Part shown: positions 5,683 through 14,400 of the stretch, piece after piece
Numbering within the stretch: position 1 is the stretch's first letter
Layout: each line of letters starts with the position of its first letter
Assembly: GCA_910586405.1 (NCBI GenBank)
Contig: CAJUII010000050.1
Location: forward strand, 9,069-23,696
Direction of reading: 5' to 3'
Length of the DNA stretch: 14,628 bases
Source: an uncultured Lachnospiraceae bacterium
GTDB lineage: Bacteria > Bacillota > Clostridia > Lachnospirales > Lachnospiraceae
Position numbers and translations under genes: made by a program
Notes under the pieces: generated by a model
Told to the model about the DNA's origin: nothing
Databases searched by the model: none
What the model saw: only the letters and a program-made list of their open reading frames with translations

Positions 5683-8427
5683 TTATGCAATCGAACCAAG
5701 CGTCACATCAATCACATGCACAGTGCTGTCAAGCGCTTCGATTGCTTGCTTTTCCATGCATACCATATCTGACATTTGTGTCATTTTTTGCAATTTCCTG
5801 TCCCCGCACCAAGCCTGCTCAATCTGATATGCCCCATAGGACAGCTTTTTCGGATTGTGATAGCGGATTAAGAATGTCTTTTTCAGGAAGTTCAGTTGAA
5901 CGGAAGCATTTCCGTCCGCATCAAACTGCTCGGACATCAGCTTCGGCGCAAGCACCAGATTCCCCAGATCTCCCCTGACGCCATACACCTGCGTAATCAT
6001 GGTCAGCATAAACCAGCTTGCCGCCCCTGTCAGGTAATGATACATTCCGCGCCCATCGGCATCAAAGTACTCTGGCACACCGGGATAAATTTTGCTTGTA
6101 CCGAAATCCATCGCCGTTGCCAGCAGGGTGTTGAGCGCCTTGTATCCCTCCTTGACAAAGCCGCGCTGGTACAGTGCATTGGCGTACATGACAGTCATAT
6201 GGGAAAACACAGCCCCATTTTCTTTTTCGCCATACGCAAATCCAAACATCCTGCCAAGATCAAATTTATCCTCGTCAAACTTTGTGTTCAGCCGGTAGCC
6301 GCCAATGTTCTCCCGATAGAGATACCTGTCCGCACTCCGGCAGATTTTTGCCGTCATTTCCGCGTCAGCCGTTCCGCTCATAATAGAGAATACCTGACTG
6401 GTGAGCATCATGCGCACATTGCCGCCGTGCACGCCCTCCACCTGATTTCCATTGTTGTCATAGTAGCCGTTGAACCATCCGTTTCCTTCCGCGTCCGTCA
6501 CCCACTCCTTGCGGCGGATATTCTCCATCATCCACGCCGCCATATCCCTGAGCTTCTGTGCCAGCTCTGAGACAGTTACCTGTACTGTCCTGCCAGAAAT
6601 ATGATGTGTGCAGGTGCATGTATACTGCCGCAAGACTGCCCGCTTCCACTCGATTTCATCATAGTTGTGCACCTCGCCTGCAAGAAGGATGTTAATATCC
6701 TCAGCCAACTCCAACTGCGCAGTTTTTGTAGCGGATTCGTATTTCTCAAGATACGCTGCAAGCTCTCTGAGATTGTATGCATAAGCGCTTGTAAACGCCA
6801 CGCTCTCTCCTCTGTCCGGCGCCATGTCAAGCGCATCGTTCCAGTCTGCATTGCGCAGGCAAATCTGGTTATGCGCACCCACCTCATAAAATGCACACAA
6901 CTGCTGCAACAGAATGTGCTCTAAAATGCTTCCGGTATAAATGGAACCTTCCTGTGTTCTCTGCTGCATACCGTAATCCTCGTTCCACTCACTGTCAGCC
7001 GCCTGCCCTCTGTGTACCTGACGGTCTTTAAAATACGGTACTTTCTCGTCAAGAATTTGAATGTCCCCTGTCTGGTCTATATAGAGCTTTGTTGTCAGAA
7101 ACGGCCAGAACCCGTGATCCATCCAGACGCGCGTAATGCTGTTTCGATCCGCCTTGAACACGCCCTGCTTCTCGCCGATAATCGTGGCGTTCGTCCCATC
7201 CATTCTGACACCGCCATAGTTATCAACTATCATCTGACGCACACCGTCGGGATTCATGAACAGCAGCGACAGGCAGTCCTGCCAGAGGTCCCGCCATCCC
7301 CTGCCGCCCTTGCCATAGTCGTGATGCGGAAGAAAAGAACACCCATACAGACGCCGCAGAATCGGCTGGAAACAAATCCACCGCAGATAGCTGTCCGCTG
7401 TCTTATTTCCAGTCTGGAACCAAACATTGACTTTCTCCTGCCAATAATCGTTTGTTTTGTGTATGGCATCGCGCACCTTGTCTGTGCTGTCATAGGCGAA
7501 AGCCACCTTCCGCATCTCCTCCATTGCTGCTGCCGCCGCAGCGCCGATGATGATGGTGTATGACACCGTCCCGCCTTTTTCAAGCGCCACACTGCGAAAT
7601 TTCAGACCGCCCAGCGCCTCTTTTCCGTCAATCTGTATGCCTGCCTCTGCGCCCTCTGCATTGTTCTTTACAGCCAGCGGCGCAGTCAGGCTTCCGCCTT
7701 CCCCGATAAAATCCTCTGTGACTGGGAAAAACTGTTCCGGCGTCTCACCATTGCCTGTTACGCCGTACACAAAATATGTCACCTCATTCTTTTGATGCCC
7801 TCTCTCATCAAAGGATAGTTTGGGTTTCACCTCCACGCCCTGCCCTGTCACTGTGATCTGGTGCAAAAGCGAAGTTACGTGGCGGTGATCCCGTATATTG
7901 TCCGCACTTCTCCCATAGATTGGAATTGCTGCAATTGGTGTTATTTGCTGTGTGTGCTCTGCTGTGTTCTCAATGACAACATGCAGAAGCTCTACATTGT
8001 GGTCAACAGGCACAAAACTTGTGACAGTCGATTTGAGCTGGTATCTGGAAGACTTTCTGGTCACAGTCTGCCACATGAAACCTGCCTCCATGCTGCATTC
8101 GTCCTGACGCGCTGTATATTTGTCACACTCCGCCTCCGCTGACATGCCTGTCGCAGACCATGCGCCCACGCCTTCAACACAGCACCAAAAATTTCTGGAC
8201 GATTTATTGTTGTGAAGATTTTCGCTGCTCACTGGCTCAAGCAGAAATGTATTTTGATCTAATTTGCTGTCGCCCCCAAAACTTGGCGTTACACTGGACT
8301 TAATCCCCTGCTCTCCGGCAATCGGAAAATACAGATATGTGTAGTTGTCTGGATGATTGAGTGTGAAAATCTCGTTTCCGTGATCAAGTGCGATCTGATT
8401 TGTCGATACAATTGTTTCTGGCTGCAT
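5683..8427 (-). CDS. GH94 phosphorylase, laminaribiose phosphorylase-like subgroup
   Basis: A 914-residue cytoplasmic GH94 enzyme, first gene of the phosphorylase operon. Visible motifs are GKGGRGWRDLWQD (372-384), NADWND with catalytic Asp528, FGFAYGEKENGAVFSH (728-743) with the phosphate-loop His743, and MYHYLTGAASW (795-805). Length and these motifs suit the branch that includes Paenibacillus laminaribiose phosphorylase (about 910 residues) better than the shorter cellobiose phosphorylases, but this rests on recalled motifs. The expected reaction is phosphorolysis of a beta-glucoside (beta-1,3 being a candidate) to alpha-glucose 1-phosphate. The frame is open 25 codons upstream to 8502, but the ATG at 8425-8427 has a strong GGAGG 7 nt ahead and is the better start. 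The product differs strongly from the downstream 804-residue paralogue in length and motifs, so this is not a recent tandem duplication. Transcription probably starts from the -10-like hexamer at 8481-8486 under the direct-repeat element. Confidence 0.92.
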   Translation of the reverse strand: MQPETIVSTNQIALDHGNEIFTLNHPDNYTYLYFPIAGEQGIKSSVTPSFGGDSKLDQNTFLLEPVSSENLHNNKSSRNFWCCVEGVGAWSATGMSAEAECDKYTARQDECSMEAGFMWQTVTRKSSRYQLKSTVTSFVPVDHNVELLHVVIENTAEHTQQITPIAAIPIYGRSADNIRDHRHVTSLLHQITVTGQGVEVKPKLSFDERGHQKNEVTYFVYGVTGNGETPEQFFPVTEDFIGEGGSLTAPLAVKNNAEGAEAGIQIDGKEALGGLKFRSVALEKGGTVSYTIIIGAAAAAAMEEMRKVAFAYDSTDKVRDAIHKTNDYWQEKVNVWFQTGNKTADSYLRWICFQPILRRLYGCSFLPHHDYGKGGRGWRDLWQDCLSLLFMNPDGVRQMIVDNYGGVRMDGTNATIIGEKQGVFKADRNSITRVWMDHGFWPFLTTKLYIDQTGDIQILDEKVPYFKDRQVHRGQAADSEWNEDYGMQQRTQEGSIYTGSILEHILLQQLCAFYEVGAHNQICLRNADWNDALDMAPDRGESVAFTSAYAYNLRELAAYLEKYESATKTAQLELAEDINILLAGEVHNYDEIEWKRAVLRQYTCTCTHHISGRTVQVTVSELAQKLRDMAAWMMENIRRKEWVTDAEGNGWFNGYYDNNGNQVEGVHGGNVRMMLTSQVFSIMSGTADAEMTAKICRSADRYLYRENIGGYRLNTKFDEDKFDLGRMFGFAYGEKENGAVFSHMTVMYANALYQRGFVKEGYKALNTLLATAMDFGTSKIYPGVPEYFDADGRGMYHYLTGAASWFMLTMITQVYGVRGDLGNLVLAPKLMSEQFDADGNASVQLNFLKKTFLIRYHNPKKLSYGAYQIEQAWCGDRKLQKMTQMSDMVCMEKQAIEALDSTVHVIDVTLGSIA

Positions 8428-8480
8428 ATTTTTCCTCCATTCTTTCGATGTCCCCAATACCCCCTGTTCCTTCCTGATTG

Positions 8481-8486
8481 AGCATA
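8481..8486 (-). promoter_or_regulatory. Candidate -10 element of the GH94 operon
   Basis: The minus strand reads TATGCT, 4 of 6 bases of the consensus, with no good -35. It lies exactly 23 bp downstream of the proximal direct repeat, the same distance as TATAAT from the matching repeat in the transporter promoter. The predicted leader is about 48 nt. On its own the hexamer would be unconvincing; the matched spacing is the support. Confidence 0.5.
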
Positions 8487-8509
8487 TCGCATTCTTGATC
8501 AAAGTAAAA

Positions 8510-8543
8510 TCAGATTCATAGCAAAAATGTCAGATTCATGACC
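8510..8543 (-). promoter_or_regulatory. Candidate AraC-type operator: perfect 10-bp direct repeats in 20-bp register
   Basis: TCAGATTCAT occurs at 8510-8519 and again, perfectly, at 8530-8539 on the plus strand (ATGAATCTGA on the transcribed minus orientation), with 10 bp between. The start-to-start distance of 20 bp is about two helical turns, as in AraC-family half-sites recognised by the two helix-turn-helix motifs of adjacent subunits. The second repeat continues into GACC. A related element lies at 2274-2307. The element starts directly after the U-tract of the preceding gene's terminator and lies 83 bp or more upstream of the GH94 start codon. The regulator encoded at 2373-3116 is the natural candidate binder. 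Confidence 0.62.
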
Positions 8544-8582
8544 AAAAAAAGAAAGCCAGAACCTCTTTGTGAAGTTCTGACT
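8544..8582 (-). terminator. Intrinsic terminator of the AAA-ATPase/nuclease-like gene
   Basis: On the minus strand, AGTCAGAACTTC (8582-8571) pairs with GAGGTTCTGGCT (8565-8554) as a 12-bp stem with two G-U pairs and a 5-nt ACAAA loop, followed by TTTCTTTTTTT. It starts 15 nt after the stop codon at 8598. It is a textbook Rho-independent terminator and insulates the GH94 operon from upstream transcription. Confidence 0.9.
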
Positions 8583-8597
8583 TCGTTCAATCCCCTG

Positions 8598-10304
8598 TCA
8601 CGGCGTCGTCCCCGCCCGGAACATGACACAACAGTCCTTTCCGCAGAATGAAATCCCATAATTCCCCACAATATCGTATCCGTCATCTGCTAGTTCTAAA
8701 CTGTATTTTCTGTCCTCGATCTGTTGCAGCGCCTCCTTGGCTTTTGGCTCAAGCTCCTTGATCTTTTTCGTGGTTTTAAATTCTACGATAAAAGCCTCCT
8801 TGCGGCGTGAGATGGGTTTGACGAACAGATCACACCTGCCCTTTCCCGTCTCCCTGTTGGATTTTGTGCGGTATCCTTTCATTCCCGACAGCAATCCCGC
8901 CACCAGCCCGTGATAATAATTTTCACTCTCATCAAAAGAACTGATCGTTTCGTATAAAACCGCCGTCAGTTCTTCCTCTAGCGTCTGGGTATCCTTATTG
9001 ACAAATGCCGTGTGCAGCCGGGTCAAGTCCCGCGTTTTCATTTTGTGCTCAAACCATGCCATAATCTTTTCACGAAAAATATAGCGCACTTCCCGATTGG
9101 GTATCGCAAGCGTCAGATAACGCATATCATCCTCTCCCATCCGCTCGCCTGTTTTCTTGAAATATCCGGTAAAAAACATAAAATTCCACAGATTCTCCAT
9201 GCGCTCATACACTTCGCTGTAAGTGATGTCCTCATGGACAGGCTTCTCCACCGTGCCTCCGTCAATCAGATTTTCCAGTTCACTCTTTACGCTGTCATCC
9301 GCCAGTTCAATCAGCCTGCGCACTACGGTATTCGAGGATGTATTGGCCCAGTATGACCGCGGGAACTCCTCCTCATGCGTTGTCAATGCCTTCACATACT
9401 GGATAACACTCCACGGATTATAGACCTTGGTATTTCCGAATATATATCCATTATACCATTCTTTAATTAGATCATATTTTTGCCCCAGTTCATAGTCATT
9501 GCAAAGTTTACGGACTTCTTGTTCTGTAAATCCGAAATACTCCCCATAATTCCAGTCAAGAATGGATATCACTTCAAGATTATTCAGTCCGGTAAAAATA
9601 CTCTCCTTTGAAATTCTAAGGCACCCTGTTATCACAGCAAATTCCAAACTGCTGTTTGTTTTTAAGGCAGACTCAAACAAAGAGCGGATAAACCCTGTCA
9701 TTTCATTATAGAAATTCTGGGTAAACGCATTCTCAAGCGGCACATCGTATTCATCAATCAGGATAATCACTTTTTTGCCGTAATATTTTTGCAAGCACTG
9801 TGACAGGAATTTGATGGAATTATTGTATGCGCTGCGGTCTGCCCTGCGCATCCGAATCTCCATATAGGTGTCCCGCTCCGCAGCAAGCCGCTCATCCTGC
9901 AAAATGTATTGGTGTCTTGCATACTCGTCCGCAATCTGCCACTTGAGCACCTCATATGCAAGTGTGAAATCAGGCTGCTTGGCATCCTTCAATGTCAGAT
10001 TGATCACAGGATAGCTTCCCATATGCGCAAGATACTCCTCACCCGCCTCCATAATTTTCATATTCTCAAAAAGATACGTGTTGTCTTTTTTCGTGCCATC
10101 GTCCGTGCGCATATCTTCAAAGAAATACTGAAGCATACTCATATTCAGCGTTTTTCCAAAGCGGCGCGGGCGCGTAAATAAATTGACACTTCCCTTTTTG
10201 TCCAACAGCTCTTTGATAAAGCATGTCTTATCTATAAAGTAATATCCCCTTGTTATTAAATGCTCAAAATTATCAATCCCTACCGGTAATGGTTTGCTGT
10301 CCAT
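8598..10304 (-). CDS. AAA-ATPase-like protein with C-terminal PD-(D/E)XK nuclease-type domain (DUF1703 family)
   Basis: A 568-residue protein of the large family annotated as AAA-ATPase-like plus PDDEXK_9 (DUF1703), common in many copies in gut anaerobes and without a firmly established role. The N-terminus PVGIDNFEHLITRGYYFIDK and TRPRRFGKT (44-52, Walker A-like) are family hallmarks. VIILIDEYD (179-187) is the Walker B segment, and VITGCLRISKESIF (224-237) follows as a sensor-like stretch. The C-terminal nuclease-type core shows GRCDLFV (Asp492) and AFIVEFK (Glu508, Lys510), consistent with an intact D-ExK site. The reading frame is open 61 codons further upstream into the methyltransferase gene, but the ATG at 10302-10304 has AGAGG 6-7 nt ahead and matches the usual family start. 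It lies 86 bp after the methyltransferase stop, on the same strand, and may be cotranscribed. Its role (DNA maintenance, defence or mobile cargo) is unknown. Confidence 0.9.
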   Translation of the reverse strand: MDSKPLPVGIDNFEHLITRGYYFIDKTCFIKELLDKKGSVNLFTRPRRFGKTLNMSMLQYFFEDMRTDDGTKKDNTYLFENMKIMEAGEEYLAHMGSYPVINLTLKDAKQPDFTLAYEVLKWQIADEYARHQYILQDERLAAERDTYMEIRMRRADRSAYNNSIKFLSQCLQKYYGKKVIILIDEYDVPLENAFTQNFYNEMTGFIRSLFESALKTNSSLEFAVITGCLRISKESIFTGLNNLEVISILDWNYGEYFGFTEQEVRKLCNDYELGQKYDLIKEWYNGYIFGNTKVYNPWSVIQYVKALTTHEEEFPRSYWANTSSNTVVRRLIELADDSVKSELENLIDGGTVEKPVHEDITYSEVYERMENLWNFMFFTGYFKKTGERMGEDDMRYLTLAIPNREVRYIFREKIMAWFEHKMKTRDLTRLHTAFVNKDTQTLEEELTAVLYETISSFDESENYYHGLVAGLLSGMKGYRTKSNRETGKGRCDLFVKPISRRKEAFIVEFKTTKKIKELEPKAKEALQQIEDRKYSLELADDGYDIVGNYGISFCGKDCCVMFRAGTTP

Positions 10305-10367
10305 ACTGCACCTCTTTTCTTTTTCTGCACAGGTTCTGCGCACAGACATGGAAAGGAACATGCCGCC

Positions 10368-10389
10368 AGCGCCGTCCACGTCCGGCACT
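10368..10389 (-). other. Weak GC-rich hairpin after the methyltransferase gene
   Basis: On the minus strand, AGTGCCG and CGGCGCT can pair as a 7-bp stem (one G-U) around an 8-nt loop, just after the methyltransferase stop. No T-run follows, so it is probably not a full terminator. It may be chance. Confidence 0.3.
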
Positions 10390-10390
10390 G

Positions 10391-11227
10391 CTACACGCCT
10401 GTTTTCTGAAAAATCATCGCCTGAAACACTGCCGTATTCTCTCCATTTTTGCAGGAAAACTGCATATGTGTCCCCCTGATCTGACAAAGTCCCGCGCGCT
10501 CGAATGCGCGAAGCAGGCCGGTGTAAGCGTTGCCCTCCTCATAGCGCTCTACACTGATAAAATATCCTTTGGGCTTGATGTACGCCGCAAGCTCTGTTGC
10601 ATATGCGCTATGCCGTCTGGTGTGTTCCTCGACGGACAGCGATGCCGGTTCTGGCTCTTCGCAGAGCGCTCTCCATATGACATTTTCATGCACTGTACGG
10701 CACGAAAACAGCGTGTCACAGCTCTTTTGCCGCAGCCTGTCTGCGCTGTAAAACTGCACATTGTCCACTTGAAGGCGCGCGGCAAGCTCGCTTGCCGCCA
10801 AGACTGCATTTTGCGAAAGTTCGATTCCTGTGACCACCGCTTCGGGATGACGCAGTGCGAGAAAGCAGGTCAGTATCCCATTGCCACAGCCAATATCCAC
10901 AAGCTCTCCCGCGCAAAACGAGTCATACTTAACAAGATACTCCAGAACTCTTTTGAAAAACACGTGGTCATAAAACGATGCTGCAAGCAGGCTCATCTGC
11001 AAGCTTTGATTCAGGTAATCGACAATCTCCTCCTGACGGTGAAGAAAGGATATTCCATCTTCCCCATAGACTAACCGTTTTTCTGACTGGTCATACAGAT
11101 ATGTCAGCCGTTCTATGTGCCTCTCCCCCTCGTCTTGTCCAAAGGCTTCAATGAGTGCCGTGTCCAGCGCATGAAGTCTGCGGATACCAACTTTTGAAAG
11201 ATATTCTTTTATTTCCAAATCCAGCAT
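10391..11227 (-). CDS. Class I SAM-dependent methyltransferase
   Basis: A 278-residue protein with a Rossmann-type methyltransferase domain in its C-terminal part. Motif I is LVDIGCGNG (109-117), which binds S-adenosylmethionine. Glu136 in VTGIELS is the acidic residue that usually contacts the ribose. The central strand region is NVQFYSADRL (156-165). The first 100 residues are a helical extension without a domain I recognise (for example LHALDTALIEAFGQDEGERH). There is no NPPY or DPPY motif, so an adenine or cytosine-N4 DNA methyltransferase is unlikely; a small-molecule or other methylation role is more likely and the substrate is unknown. The start at 11225-11227 is preceded by GGAGGAGGAG, a very strong ribosome binding site. 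A TGTTAAAAT extended -10 lies about 35 bp upstream of the ATG, so the gene probably has its own promoter. The AAA-ATPase-like gene follows on the same strand. Confidence 0.87.
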   Translation of the reverse strand: MLDLEIKEYLSKVGIRRLHALDTALIEAFGQDEGERHIERLTYLYDQSEKRLVYGEDGISFLHRQEEIVDYLNQSLQMSLLAASFYDHVFFKRVLEYLVKYDSFCAGELVDIGCGNGILTCFLALRHPEAVVTGIELSQNAVLAASELAARLQVDNVQFYSADRLRQKSCDTLFSCRTVHENVIWRALCEEPEPASLSVEEHTRRHSAYATELAAYIKPKGYFISVERYEEGNAYTGLLRAFERAGLCQIRGTHMQFSCKNGENTAVFQAMIFQKTGV

Positions 11228-11261
11228 ATACTCCTCCTCCAGTTCCGTCTTGATACTGCCT

Positions 11262-11270
11262 ATTTTAACA
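11262..11270 (-). promoter_or_regulatory. Extended -10 promoter of the methyltransferase gene
   Basis: The minus strand reads TGTTAAAAT, a TGn-extended -10 (5 of 6 matches to TATAAT). A weak TGGTAA sits 17 bp upstream as the -35. The predicted leader is short, about 28 nt, and contains the GGAGGAGGAG ribosome binding site. Confidence 0.55.
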
Positions 11271-11387
11271 TTTATTCTGCGAATTTACCAGATAAAAGTT
11301 CATGCCAGCATGGCTGATTGACAGTGTCTCCTCATAGGACTATACTATTGATATGCGTTTAAATTTCCCTGAAAACCAAAGGTGTAC

Positions 11388-11424
11388 ATAAACAAAGCCC
11401 TCTCTGCGAGAGGACTTTGTTTAT
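11388..11424 (-). terminator. Terminator of the large secreted-protein gene
   Basis: Two 16-nt arms (11388-11403 and 11409-11424) pair around a 5-nt CGCAG loop with a single G-U pair on the minus strand. The 3' arm ends CTTTGTTTAT, so the U-rich tract is partly within the stem. It begins 13 nt after the stop codon at 11438. The rest of this 210-bp gap holds only the methyltransferase promoter and ribosome binding site. Confidence 0.85.
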
Positions 11425-11437
11425 ATTAATTCTTCTG

Positions 11438-14400
11438 TTAGTTCTTATGAAACCATGACATTGTCTTGCTAAATAGGCTGTCATACCACACAACATGGTC
11501 AAGATCTTTTGCTTTGATTTTAAAGGATACTGTCTTTGTTCCGCCAAATCCATGAATCCCTCGGATTGTCAGCTTTCCAGTTCCCTTATTGATATTTCTT
11601 ATAGAGCTGGTCTTTACAATCTCATAATCTTTTCCTTCCTTTAGCGTCATGGTCACACCGTTTATCTTCATTGTCACCAGAATTTGCCGCTTTCCTGTAA
11701 TCGGATCGACTTCTGACAACGTGATTTCTTTACCGGTATAAACCTGCGGCTCTACCTTAATCTTTGCCTTGGCAATATTTCTGTTATTCTCGATAATCCG
11801 AAAATCTGCATAGCTTACTCCAGTATAACAGTTTTTGCCCTCCACCTTCACGCGAATGATGTCGCCTACTTGGGGTGTGCCTGTTATCAGTGTAGTACCA
11901 TCCTCTTTTGTGTAACCTGTAATCGTGTAATCCTTTCCTTTTTTCAAAGTCTTTCCGTCAAAATCTCTCAGTACCGGATTGACGCGGTTATAACTCTTTG
12001 CCTTCTTTTGGAGTACATCTGCTGCTGTGACATCTGTGAGTTTTGCAAGATTCTGCTTCTCAATGGTAAAGCTGATCGGTGCAGTCGTTCCCTTGAAGTT
12101 GCCTTTGCCTTTGATTCTGACTGACGCGGTTCCAAGCTTCTTGTTCGCTGAGTAGCTCAACGTATAGTCAACGCCCTCTATCAGATTTACGCCGCCAAAA
12201 GCCGCCTTTAAATCAGCTTCAGCCAATGTGCTGCCACCTTTCATATAAGGTACTTTTATCGCTGTATTGTATTTTAGTTTTCCGCCGGCATTCTCCTTGA
12301 TATCAAAAGCCGCTATCTTGAATGTTTTCTTGATTGTGCCTGAATATCTGCCAATACCTTTCACAGTGACTCTCGCTGTGCCAACATTCACATTATCTTC
12401 ATATGAAACCACATAGTCTTTGTTTCGCCGTGCACCTGCAATCCTGACATCTGGCTCGATCGCCTTTCCAGTATAAACACTGTCCGCAGCATTTTCAAGC
12501 GTCACATCTTTTGCTTTCAACGCTGTTCCTATAATCTTGAATGTGACTTCTTTCTCCCCGACATATTTTTCACCAATACCCTTGATGACCGCTGTCGCTG
12601 TACCCACTTCCTTGCTGTCACAAAGAACAGTATAATCCTGGTTGAGTGTCAGTGTCTTGCTGCCATACTTGACTGTAAATTTAGGCTCTACCTTACTGCC
12701 TGTATACTCCATGTTTTTGATACCTGACACCTTCACCGCACTCATCAAGATCTGATCACTGCCAAGGACCGTCATCTGAATCTCTCTGCTTCCTGTATAA
12801 CCATTTTCCTGTACACCGTTCACTGTCACTGTATAAACGCCAGGGGCTGTAATCTGACCTATGGTCTTCCCATCCTTGTCCTTGATCGTCCCTACGCCGT
12901 ATTCCTTCTTATTCAGCTTTTTTCCATCTCTCATGACTACAGGCATTGGCGTGATACTCTTCCCGGTCTTAGACGCCCTGACAAAAATATTAGAAATCGT
13001 AATGTCCTTCGATGCGAGATCCTTTGGAACAATCTTAAATACCTTGGTAATGCTTCCTGTATAGTTCCCTTTTCCTTTGATGATCACTTCAGCATTTACC
13101 GATGCTTTTGTATTATTCTTGTAGGTAACAGTATAATCTTTGCCCAGTTTCAACAGTGTTTTCCCAGAATAGACGGTCACTTCCGGTTTGATCGCATATC
13201 CTGTATAGGTAATGTCAGCAATATCATACGCCCATAAATCCTGTCTTTCCTTAAGCTGTTCTAATGCTTCTGCCAGATTGGTAACTGCTTTTTGTATCTC
13301 CTCTTGTGTCGCTGCTTCATTCTCTGCCGCCGCCTTTGCATCTGCAAGTGCTTTTGCAAAGATGTCCCAACTAGCCTTTGTATACTCATCTTTTCTCAGT
13401 GTTTCACACTTACCAATCAGTTCGCGCAGCTGATCTTTATTGACCGGTTCCGGCTCGCCGCGTCTCTGTAATCCTGCCTTAGCTGCCTTCAATGCATCTA
13501 TTGCTTTTTGTATATCTTCCTGCGCTGCATCAGCATTTCCCTGTACTGCTTTCGCATCCTCGAGTGCCTTCGCAAATGGAATCCAGCTCTCATCTGTATA
13601 CTCATCTTTCTTCAAAGACTCGCAATCGCTGATCAGACTGTTTAACACTTCCTTTACATCGGGCTTCTCCGGGTCAGGTGCCTTGATCAGATCGCCAAGT
13701 GTCGCACTGCCAAATACGCCCGGTGAGGACCAGCCCTGTCCGGACTCATCATACCAACTGACAGTGCCGATACGCTTACCGCTCTCCGCATCATTGATTT
13801 GCAGATCTATTCCGATCTTATTCCCGATCTCAGGCGTAATCTCTGTCCATTTAAATGCTGCTTCGACCAGATACCCTTTGTCTGTCACTGTAGTTTTCGA
13901 GACAACATTCTCCGCATTACAATTATCACCATTATAGCTCTGTTCATTTTCGTAATCAATACGATATTGCTTGTCGTCTGCCTCATAGGAATCTGACTTG
14001 TGATTGTTTTCATCTATAAATACTTCGACAGAATCCCGCTCATGCACTTGCGAGGAGGTTTTATCCAGTGCTGCGTCCGTCACAGTTGCAAGCACATACA
14101 GATACTGCTCGTCCCACAAAAGCTTTGCGGAAGCCGCTGCCTGTGTGGTGCCTGTGCGAATCTGGAACTGTACTTCTTTTGCCTGCTCCCACGCTGCTTC
14201 CTGCTCTCCGTCTACCTTGATAACGTCCTTGCCAACCTTGGCGATGGTCATATAAGGCTTGGTGATTGCAGAAGCATAGTATTTACTGCTTGTTCCCTGA
14301 TTCATTGTCATGTCATTAAAAGCATACAATTCTCCATTGTCCGATACAACAACATCCATGCTAAAGTTCATCGCTGTTGTACATTCTCTGGGTACTGTAA

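Noticed and set aside
6783..6790. cre-like AAGCGCTT core (another copy at 5731-5738)
   Set aside because: Both copies lie inside the GH94 coding sequence, far from promoters, with flanks that do not fit the full catabolite-control consensus.
8428..8502. Upstream extension of the 914-residue GH94 frame by 25 codons
   Set aside because: The GGAGG site serves the ATG at 8425-8427, and the extension would run over the candidate -10 region.
10305..10487. Upstream extension of the ATPase/nuclease frame by 61 codons into the methyltransferase gene
   Set aside because: The extension does not resemble the family N-terminus, and a good ribosome binding site precedes the ATG at 10302-10304.
8598..11227. 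Methyltransferase plus ATPase/nuclease pair as a restriction-modification or defence system
   Set aside because: The methyltransferase lacks the NPPY/DPPY motif of N-methylating DNA enzymes and the pairing is loose (86-bp gap, own promoter); proximity alone does not support a system.
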